Shown here: positions 1 to 5,533 of the stretch, one piece after another
Position numbering within the stretch: the stretch's first letter is position 1
Layout of the letters: each line of letters opens with the position of its first letter
DNA from: Myxococcota bacterium
GTDB lineage: Bacteria > Myxococcota > Polyangia > GCA-2747355 > JAKLHH01
Length of the DNA: 7,082 bases
Direction: 5' to 3'
Assembly (NCBI GenBank): GCA_022710245.1
Contig: JAKLHH010000387.1
Span: forward strand, 1-7,082
Notes under the pieces: model-generated
Told to the model about the DNA's origin: nothing
Databases searched by the model: none
What the model saw: the letters and a program-made list of their open reading frames with translations, nothing else
Translations under genes and position numbers: made by a program

Positions 1-162
1 CACAACGGCCACGGTGATCATCACGGCCATGACCACGGCCACGGCCACGCGGGCGAGGGTGGCCACGCTCCGGCGCACAGCCACAACGGCCACGATGATC
101 ACGGCCATGACCACGCTCACGGCCACGGCCATGACCACGCTCACGGCCACGGCCACCACCAC
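1..162 (+). repeat. His-codon repeat tract in the CDF transporter gene
   Basis: This stretch is built from CAC/CAT-GGC/GAC/GCT codons. A 24-bp unit (encoding HDHAHGHG) occurs twice in perfect tandem in the 107-154 region, at 107-130 and 131-154. A larger imperfect repeat begins with the same 12 bases at 1 and at 82, and the copies then differ mainly by one extra CAT codon. All units are multiples of 3, so copy-number changes would keep the frame and only alter the length of the metal-binding tail. Confidence 0.9.
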
Positions 163-1125
163 GGCCCTCCGCGTCAGGCGAGCGCCCGCGCGCTGTGGGG
201 GGCGCTCGTCACCCTCGCCGTCTTCTTCGTCGTCGAGCTCGTCGGCGGCGTCCTCACCAACAGCCTGGCGCTCCTCTCGGACGCCGCGCACGTCCTCACC
301 GACGTGGCGGCGATCGGGCTCGCGCTCTTCGCCCAGTGGTTCGCTCGCAAGCCCTCCAGCGCGGCCCGCAGCTTCGGCTACCGCCGGGTGGAGATCCTCG
401 CCGCGCTGGCGAACGGCTTCACGCTGATCCTGATCGCGATCTTCATCGCCATCGAGGCCTGGCGCCGCTTCCGCAGCCCGCCGGCGGTCCTCGGGCTGCC
501 GATGATCATCGTGGCCACCGCCGGACTGATCGCGCAGGTCGTCGCGACGCTGGTGCTCAGGCGGGCAGCGAAGGAGAGCCTCAACGTCCGCGGCGCCTAC
601 CTCCACGCGCTCACCGACGCCGTGCAGTCCGTGGGCGTGGTGGCGGCCGGCGTGGTGATCCTCTTCACGCGCTGGTACCTCGTCGACCCCCTGGTCAGCG
701 TGGTGCTTGGCGTCGTGGTCGCCTGGAGCGGGGCGCGCATCATCTGGGAGGCGACCCACGTGCTGATCGAGGGGACGCCGCGTGAGCTCGACCTCGACCA
801 CATCGCGGCGGTGATGCAGACGACGCCGGGCGTCCTCCGCGTCACCGATCTGCACGCCTGGTCGCTCACCTCGGGCTACAACTTCCTCAGCGCCCACGTC
901 GGCGCCGCGCCGAGCGCCGACGACGCCGGGCACGAGGCGCTCCGGCAGCGGCTCACCGAGGCGCTCTGCAGCCGCTTCCCGGTGCAGCACGTCACCCTGC
1001 AGATCGAGCAGGAGTGCGACCTCTGCAAGACCGCGGACTGCTGCGGCTGGCTCAGCCCCGCGGCGGCGTCCGCCGGCTCTCCCGAGGCGCCCGCCACGGC
1101 GAGCCCCGAGCCCGAGAAGAAGTAG
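1..1125 (+). CDS. CDF family cation (zinc-type) efflux transporter, 5' truncated
   Basis: This is the last 374 codons of an inner-membrane cation diffusion facilitator (CzcD/ZitB/ZnT type), which exports Zn2+ or a similar divalent ion in exchange for protons. The start lies upstream of the window. Residues 1-54 are an extreme His-rich tail (24 His, mostly HG, HD and HA pairs). Six membrane segments follow at about 64-86, 89-112, 132-153, 163-186, 199-222 and 226-249. Both family metal-site motifs are present: H97-VLT-D101 in TM2 and H202-ALT-D206 in TM5, the HxxxD/HxxxD arrangement known for zinc-preferring members. DPLVS follows in TM6. The cytoplasmic dimerisation domain spans about 255-336 and contains LHAWSLTSG. 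The tail adds C339, C342, C347 and C348 (CxxC-x4-CC) and ends in an Ala/Pro/Glu stretch. It converges on the glycosyltransferase gene. Family assignment is very sure; the exact metal is inferred. Confidence 0.96.
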   Translation, partial: HNGHGDHHGHDHGHGHAGEGGHAPAHSHNGHDDHGHDHAHGHGHDHAHGHGHHHGPPRQASARALWGALVTLAVFFVVELVGGVLTNSLALLSDAAHVLTDVAAIGLALFAQWFARKPSSAARSFGYRRVEILAALANGFTLILIAIFIAIEAWRRFRSPPAVLGLPMIIVATAGLIAQVVATLVLRRAAKESLNVRGAYLHALTDAVQSVGVVAAGVVILFTRWYLVDPLVSVVLGVVVAWSGARIIWEATHVLIEGTPRELDLDHIAAVMQTTPGVLRVTDLHAWSLTSGYNFLSAHVGAAPSADDAGHEALRQRLTEALCSRFPVQHVTLQIEQECDLCKTADCCGWLSPAAASAGSPEAPATASPEPEKK

Positions 1126-1148
1126 GCGCGACGCTCCGCTGCCAGGCC

Positions 1149-2021
1149 TCAGCCCCGGCGGTCGCCGCCAGCGAGGAGCTCCGGCAGCTCGCGGCAGCGC
1201 GCGGCCTCCTCGAGCCGCCCGCGCTTCTCGCACCCCGCGGCGTAGATGGCGCACTTGCCTCGCAGCGCCTCCAGCGCGCTCGCCCTCTGCGCGGCGGAGA
1301 GCGGCGCGTGGAGCAGCACGCGCCGCAGCGCCTCGATACGAAACTTCTCGATCTGGCCGTACTTCGCCGAGAGCTGGTCGGCGTGGCCGCCGCGCTTGAT
1401 GGTGAGGGGCTCGGCGATGAAGCCGACCGGGTGGCGGCAGGTGAGCCGCAGCCAGAGCTCGTAGTCCTCGGCGATCTCCAGCTCCTCGTCGAAGCCCCCC
1501 AGCTCCTCGAAGACCTCCCGCCGGATCACCGCCGCCGAGGGGCTGACCCGGCAGAGCGGCAGGCAGTGCTCGAAGATCCAGCCCCCGCGCTTCTCGTGCT
1601 GCTTGCCCTGCCGGAGCTCGCGGCCGCCCCGCAGCCAGAGCTCGTCGGAGTGGCAGAGCGCCAGCGACGGGGGCGAGGCCTCGAGGAGCGCGACCTGCAG
1701 CTCGAGCTTGTCCGGCCGGAAGAGGTCGTCCGAGTCGAGCAGCGCCAGGTAGCGCCCTCGCGCCTCGCGGGCGCCGGCGTTGCGGGCAGCCGCGGGGCCG
1801 CGCCGCTCGGGGAGCCTGAGCGCGCGGAGCCCGGCGGCGGTCTGCAGCCACTCCCAGGTGCCGTCGCGCGAGCCGTCGTCGACGACGATCAGCTCGCGCT
1901 CGCGCAGGGTCTGCGCCTGCACGGAGGCGATCGCCTCGCGCAGCATGGGCAGCCGGTCGTGGGTGGGGATGATGACCGAGACCAGCGGCGACCCGCCGGC
2001 GTCGACGGAGGGCGGCTGCAC
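1149..2021 (-). CDS. Glycosyltransferase family 2 (GT-A fold)
   Basis: This is a 290-residue cytoplasmic glycosyltransferase, which should move a sugar from a nucleotide-sugar donor to an unidentified acceptor. The fold begins at residue 13 (LVSVIIPTHDR). It continues with VVDDGS (46-51), AARNAGA (78-84), the metal/nucleotide DXD region LDSDD (95-99), and EDYELWLR (185-192), which supplies the acidic catalytic-base region typical of GT2. A GGHADQLS segment (211-218) is followed by a helical C-terminus with several Cys. There is no membrane helix, so any lipid acceptor would be met peripherally. The start is GTG, 5 bp behind the stop of the DHS-like gene. No purine-rich ribosome site is visible before it, so translation probably depends on coupling to that gene. 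The length is normal for a single-domain GT2. Family is secure; donor and acceptor are unknown, with surface polysaccharide the usual role. Confidence 0.93.
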   Translation of the reverse strand: MQPPSVDAGGSPLVSVIIPTHDRLPMLREAIASVQAQTLRERELIVVDDGSRDGTWEWLQTAAGLRALRLPERRGPAAARNAGAREARGRYLALLDSDDLFRPDKLELQVALLEASPPSLALCHSDELWLRGGRELRQGKQHEKRGGWIFEHCLPLCRVSPSAAVIRREVFEELGGFDEELEIAEDYELWLRLTCRHPVGFIAEPLTIKRGGHADQLSAKYGQIEKFRIEALRRVLLHAPLSAAQRASALEALRGKCAIYAAGCEKRGRLEEAARCRELPELLAGGDRRG

Positions 2022-2026
2022 GCGGA

Positions 2027-3064
2027 TCAGAGGCCGCGATCGATCATCGCGCGCGCGAGGATCGGCCAGCCCACCGTGGCGTCGAGGAGCACCTCGGCGT
2101 GACGGCCACCCTCGGAGACCGGCACCAGCTTGCCCCAGCTCACGCCCTCCGAGTAGGTGCAGCCCGAGAGGTGCCCGTAGTGGACCGGGTCGGGGCAGAT
2201 GCGCAGACCGTAGGTGTAGCGGACCGGCGGCACGGAGAAGCCGAGGCGCGTGTTGCGCACGTCGACGTAGGGGCCCACCTGCTGCGCCCAGTTGCGCGGC
2301 ACCCCGCCGCCGATGGTGAGGATGCCGAGCCGCCCGCCGCCGCCGAGCGTCCCCTCGCAGAGCTCGCGGAAGAACTCGAGGTCGCGGAACGCGTCGAAGA
2401 CCAGCGGCGCCTTGCCCTGCCGCTCGCGGTGCACGCGGTGGACGGCGAAGTCGAGGCCGAGCTCGGAGTCGGTGAAGGCCGGGATGAGGACCGGGACGCC
2501 GCGCTGGACGGCCTCCTGCAGCGTGCCGGAGCCGGGCAGGCTCTTGCCCAGCGCCTCGAGGAGCTCGCGCGTGCCCAGCGGCTCGCTCCCGCGCGCCTCG
2601 GCGAGCTCGTCGAGCGCGCGGCGCACCTGGCGCTCGAGGTCGTTCAAGTTCTGCTCGGGCTCCAGCGTGTCGTAGACGCGGTTGAGCCGCAGGCGCAGGT
2701 ACTCCTCGTCGGAGATGCTCGGGTTCGCCTTGTAGTGCGGCATCCCCAGCGTCTCCACCAGCCCGTGGCCGACCAGCGCGCCGGTGGCGATCACGCAGTG
2801 GACCCAGCCGCGGGCGATCGACTCGCGGATCAGCGAGCCGAGCCCGGCCATGGTCATGGCGCCGCTCAGGGTGAGGACCACGCGGCAGCGCTCGTCGCGC
2901 AGCATCGCCTCGAGGACGTCGGCGGCCTCGCCGAGGGTGCGCCCGGTGAAGGCGGTGCGGGAGAGCTGCTGCATCAGCGCCGAGGTGTCCCCGGCCTGGG
3001 TGATGTCGAGGTCGCGCATCGGGGTGAGCCCGAGGTCCTCGGGGCTACGCTTCTGCTCGGACAT
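2027..3064 (-). CDS. Deoxyhypusine synthase family protein (bacterial DHS-like)
   Basis: This 345-residue protein has a deoxyhypusine-synthase fold, an NAD-dependent family that moves the aminobutyl group of spermidine onto a lysine (eIF5A) or an amine (homospermidine synthesis). Visible landmarks are LTLSGAMTMAGLG (64-76), VIATGALVGHGLVE (91-104, Rossmann-type), IPAFTDSELGLDF (194-206), TIGGGVPRN (250-258) and SEGVSWGK (305-312). By recalled alignment to human DHS, K312 matches catalytic K329, W310 matches W327 and E306 matches E323. N258 falls where DHS has H288, and Y296/L299 fall where it has two Asp. The core chemistry therefore looks kept while the substrate pocket differs. Bacteria have no eIF5A, so a polyamine product such as homospermidine, or another acceptor, is more likely. 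The ATG is preceded by GGAG at 7 bp. It is probably co-expressed with the GT2 gene. Family is sure; function is open. Confidence 0.92.
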   Translation of the reverse strand: MSEQKRSPEDLGLTPMRDLDITQAGDTSALMQQLSRTAFTGRTLGEAADVLEAMLRDERCRVVLTLSGAMTMAGLGSLIRESIARGWVHCVIATGALVGHGLVETLGMPHYKANPSISDEEYLRLRLNRVYDTLEPEQNLNDLERQVRRALDELAEARGSEPLGTRELLEALGKSLPGSGTLQEAVQRGVPVLIPAFTDSELGLDFAVHRVHRERQGKAPLVFDAFRDLEFFRELCEGTLGGGGRLGILTIGGGVPRNWAQQVGPYVDVRNTRLGFSVPPVRYTYGLRICPDPVHYGHLSGCTYSEGVSWGKLVPVSEGGRHAEVLLDATVGWPILARAMIDRGL

Positions 3065-3092
3065 GGGAGGTCTCCGCGGGCTCGCTGGCCCG

Positions 3093-3126
3093 CCCTCTGC
3101 TTATGCGATCCGGCCCGGTGCGGCAA
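3093..3126 (-). promoter_or_regulatory. Weak possible promoter for the DHS-like/GT2 pair
   Basis: Read on the minus strand, TTGCCG (3126-3121) is followed after 15 bp by CATAAG (3105-3100), each 4/6 to the sigma70 consensus. This would give a 5' leader of about 30 nt with the GGAG site near its end. The spacer is short and both boxes are imperfect, so this is only the best candidate in the 165-bp gap. Confidence 0.2.
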
Positions 3127-3183
3127 GGGGGTTGCTGGGGCTGGAGGATCGAGCGGCGCCGCGGCGAGCTTCCCGGAGCCGGG

Positions 3184-3210
3184 GAGCCGCCGCGGAGAGC
3201 CGCCGCGGAG
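3184..3210. repeat. 13-bp perfect tandem repeat (x2) after the PDZ-protein gene
   Basis: The 13-base unit gagccgccgcgga occurs at 3184-3196 and 3197-3209. A partial related stretch (ccgcggagag) sits at 3220-3229, directly against the stop of the PDZ-protein gene. Each copy contains the palindrome CCGCGG, so the copies can pair with each other in RNA. No U-tract follows, so it is not a standard terminator. Confidence 0.6.
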
Positions 3211-3229
3211 CGACGTGGACCGCGGAGAG

Positions 3230-4738
3230 CTACTTCGACTCCTTCGCGGAGACCTTGCGCACCCGGTAGGTGACCTTGACCTCGGAGCCCGAGCGCTCGA
3301 GGGTGATGAGGATCTGCGGCGCCTTCTTGAACTTGGTGTAGGCGTCGAAGAAGGCCTCGCGGCTCTCGCAGCTCTTGCCGTTGATCTTCTTGATCGTGTC
3401 GTTGTCCATGAAGCCGAGGAGCCCGATCAGGCTGTTGCGGTGCACCGAGTAGAAGCGGAAGCCGCCGCTGGTGGAGCCGTGCGGCTTGCTGATGCTGCCC
3501 GAGTCGGTGAGCTTGCTGGTGTCCTGCACCAGCTCGTCGCGCAGGCTGGGGTCGATGTCGTAGAGGCCGTCCTTGACCTTGTGGATCCGCGCCTGGTGCT
3601 TCTTCACGTCGTCGGGCGAGAGCGTGCCGTAGCTGTAGCCCGAGGAGCTCCCGCCGGTGCGGTAGCGCATGTAGGAGGCCACGTTGGCGAGCGGGACCAG
3701 CTCGCGCACGAAGGTGTCGAACTGGCCCTCGAGCTTGACCTTGTCCACCCCGTCGGTGAGCTCGAGGGAGAAGGTGCCAGTCACCTGGCCGGCCAGGCTG
3801 CGGCCGAGCTTGCTGATGCTCACCGTCCCCGAGGAGGCCTGCAGCGTGCGATAGCGGTAGCTGGAGGTCTCGCGGAAGTTGACCTTGGCCTGGGCCGTGC
3901 TCGCCCCGATCGAGACGGTGCCGGTGCCGGTCGCGGGGATGGTCACCTGCAGCTCGAGCTCGAGGGGCGGCGAGCTCGAGTAGCTGTAGGTCTCCTGCGG
4001 GGCGAAGTTGCGGTCCAGCGCGAGCCAGTCGCCGCTGCCGGCCTGGTCGGCGAGGAGGATCCCGTGGTCGAGCGCGGTCGACTTGAACTGCGCCGCGCCG
4101 GTCGGGAGCGAGACCCCGGAGGTGATGGCCGTCGCCCGCATCTCCAGCGACGGCTTGTAGCTCGCCGGGAGCGTCGCGGCGAGCGACTTGACCACCCCGC
4201 GCCAGACCTGCGCCTCGCGCCGGCACTGCGGGCGGTGCTGCGCGTCGAGGGCGCCGCAGTGGGACTCGCCCTGGAGCACGGCGCGGCAGACCGCGCGCTG
4301 CTCGGTGGGCACCGCGAGGCAGAGCGAGGGGTTACGGGAGGCGAGCGCCTGGCAGAGCCCCTCGCGGTAGCTCGGCCAGCCCTTGACCGGACAGTCGAGC
4401 GGGCGGCCGATGTAGACGGCGCAGAAGCGCAGGCACTGGTTGCGCTGGTTGTAGTCCTTCAGGTCGCGGCGGCAGACCTCGGGGTCATCCTTGGCGGCGG
4501 CCTGGCGGCTGACGCAGATGAGCTCCACCGGGTCGAGGCCGAGCACCTGCGAGGCGGCCTCCGCGGGCAGCGCCGCGGTGACCTCCTCGACGCAGCTCTC
4601 CATGCTCTTCCAGCGCCCGACCGACCCCTGCAGGCTCCCCCTCGCGGGGACGCCGGCCTTGCCGCTCGGCCAGGGTAGCGCGAGGGCGCTCCCTGCCTGG
4701 AGGGTGAGGACCAGGCTGACAGCGAGGGCTCGTCTCAT
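3230..4738 (-). CDS. Secreted Cys-rich protein with C-terminal GspC-like PDZ domain
   Basis: This is a 502-residue exported protein; I know no family for its full length. A signal peptide (MRRALAVSLVLTLQAGSALA, cleavage near residue 20) has no lipobox. Residues 45-175 form a helical, Cys-rich region with 11 Cys at 49, 75, 89, 102, 106, 116, 129, 140, 151, 161 and 172, the last five 10-11 residues apart. Residues 195-345 are rich in Thr/Ser and alternating beta-strand patterns. Residues 385-493 resemble the end of type II secretion GspC. DGLYDIDPSLRDELV (390-404) is like the segment before its PDZ domain, followed by GFRFYSVHRNSL, LGFMDNDTIKKING, an AFFDAYTKF helix and ILITLERSG (476-484). No protease or other catalytic motif is seen. 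The start is supported by GGAG 8 bp upstream. The location should be the periplasm. The PDZ call is fairly sure; a secretion role is inference. Confidence 0.87.
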   Translation of the reverse strand: MRRALAVSLVLTLQAGSALALPWPSGKAGVPARGSLQGSVGRWKSMESCVEEVTAALPAEAASQVLGLDPVELICVSRQAAAKDDPEVCRRDLKDYNQRNQCLRFCAVYIGRPLDCPVKGWPSYREGLCQALASRNPSLCLAVPTEQRAVCRAVLQGESHCGALDAQHRPQCRREAQVWRGVVKSLAATLPASYKPSLEMRATAITSGVSLPTGAAQFKSTALDHGILLADQAGSGDWLALDRNFAPQETYSYSSSPPLELELQVTIPATGTGTVSIGASTAQAKVNFRETSSYRYRTLQASSGTVSISKLGRSLAGQVTGTFSLELTDGVDKVKLEGQFDTFVRELVPLANVASYMRYRTGGSSSGYSYGTLSPDDVKKHQARIHKVKDGLYDIDPSLRDELVQDTSKLTDSGSISKPHGSTSGGFRFYSVHRNSLIGLLGFMDNDTIKKINGKSCESREAFFDAYTKFKKAPQILITLERSGSEVKVTYRVRKVSAKESK

Positions 4739-4779
4739 CGCACTCTCTCCGTGGCTCGTCTCGATCGGCGCGGGCCGAC

Positions 4780-4809
4780 ATCTTACGATCAGCCCGGCAG
4801 GAGAGTCTA
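4780..4809 (-). promoter_or_regulatory. Possible sigma70-like promoter for the PDZ-protein gene
   Basis: On the minus strand, TAGACT (4809-4804; 4/6 to TTGACA) and TAAGAT (4785-4780; 4/6 to TATAAT) are 18 bp apart in the 114-bp gap. They would start RNA about 35 nt before the ATG at 4738. This is one of the few AT-richer spots in the gap. It would allow separate transcription of this gene from the lipoprotein pair upstream. Confidence 0.3.
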
Positions 4810-4852
4810 CGGAGGGTGCGGTGGCGATCTTGCGGCGCAGCCGGCCAGCCGC

Positions 4853-5530
4853 TCAGCGACAGGTGAAGAGGGGCGTCCGCTCCCCTCCACCGCTGCGCAG
4901 GCTGAAGACCAGCGCCTGCCCCTTGGGCGCCTCGACCAGCAGCTCGACGAGCGGCGGCCCGGCGCAGCCCGCGTCGCCGCAGCCGCAGCGCAGACCCTGC
5001 GCCACCAGGGTGCGGCCGTCCGGGCAGCGGACCTGCAGCCGGCTCGCGGCGGGGGGCCAGAGCGCGCGGCCGTCCGGCGCGCGGCCGTCGAGCGCGGCGC
5101 GAGCGTCCGGCGCGCTGGCGAGCCAGAGCTCCTGGCTGTAGTCGCCCTGCGGCGTGCGCAGCTCCAGGCGCGCCGGGCCACCCTCGCTGGCTGGCTGCTG
5201 GGTGAGGCCGAGGCAGAGCGCGCCGCCGCGCTCCAGCGTCAGGTCCCAGCCGCGCGGCCCGGGGACGGCCGGCACCGGCCCGCCGAAGCGGACCGCGCTC
5301 CCGTCGGGGAAGCCGCAGGTCTCGCGGCTCGCCGAGAAGGTGCCCTCGAGGGTCATCATGCAGGCCGTGGCCGCGCTCACCACGCGGCTCGCGCAGCTCT
5401 CGCTGCAGCCGAGCGCGCAGGGGCGGTCGGCGGCCCCGCAGTTGACGCTCGCCGGCGCCGGCGCGAAGGGCGACTCGGTGCAGGCCGCCAGGGCGAGCAG
5501 CAGCAGCGGGAGCAGCGAGAGGCGAGGCAT
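4853..5530 (-). CDS. Cysteine-rich putative lipoprotein, unknown function
   Basis: This 225-residue protein has a short signal peptide of eight-plus Leu/Ala residues and a clear lipobox, LAAC, with Cys17 as the predicted lipidated residue. Thr at +2 does not signal inner-membrane retention, so outer-membrane anchoring is expected. The mature part has 12 further Cys at 31, 38, 42, 46, 57, 72, 106, 169, 182, 184, 189 and 224. This even number allows up to six disulfides; CGCGDAGC (182-189) is the densest group. Residues 92-215 are probably beta-rich. I recognise no family, and it has no catalytic motif. The ATG lies 3 bp behind the stop of the HEAT/barrel gene with a GGAG 9 bp upstream inside that gene, so the two are almost certainly translated from one mRNA and may act together at the outer membrane. 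Near 5065-5110, GCGCGGCCGTC repeats give the run DGRAPDGRA. Confidence 0.85.
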   Translation of the reverse strand: MPRLSLLPLLLLALAACTESPFAPAPASVNCGAADRPCALGCSESCASRVVSAATACMMTLEGTFSASRETCGFPDGSAVRFGGPVPAVPGPRGWDLTLERGGALCLGLTQQPASEGGPARLELRTPQGDYSQELWLASAPDARAALDGRAPDGRALWPPAASRLQVRCPDGRTLVAQGLRCGCGDAGCAGPPLVELLVEAPKGQALVFSLRSGGGERTPLFTCR

Positions 5531-5533
5531 CGC

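Noticed and set aside
1..162. The repeat tract at the window start as a CRISPR or minisatellite
   Set aside because: There are no spacers, the units are multiples of 3 and they translate in frame into a His-rich tail typical of CDF transporters, so it is coding sequence.
1126..1148. A bidirectional terminator between the convergent CDF and GT2 genes
   Set aside because: The 23-bp gap has no inverted repeat with a T-run on either strand.
1014..2102. A 362-codon plus-strand frame across the CDF/GT2 junction
   Set aside because: It is out of frame with the CDF gene and antisense to the glycosyltransferase, whose motifs (VVDDGS, LDSDD, EDYELW) are unambiguous.
3160..3185. A GC hairpin (TCCCCGGCTCCGGGAA on the minus strand) as terminator of the PDZ gene
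   Set aside because: The stem is only about 4 bp with a mismatch next to it and no U-tract follows.
3045..4226. A 393-codon minus-strand frame overlapping the PDZ-protein gene
   Set aside because: Same strand but another frame. The product is low-complexity Arg/Gly/Pro/Gln, whereas the 3230-4738 frame has a signal peptide, ordered Cys and a PDZ domain.
2099..4678. An 859-codon open frame on the plus strand
   Set aside because: It lies antisense to the DHS-like and PDZ-protein genes and encodes an Ala/Arg/Gly/Glu/Val-biased sequence with no recognisable motif. In GC-rich DNA the strand opposite a real gene often stays open. The minus-strand products have clear domains and signals.
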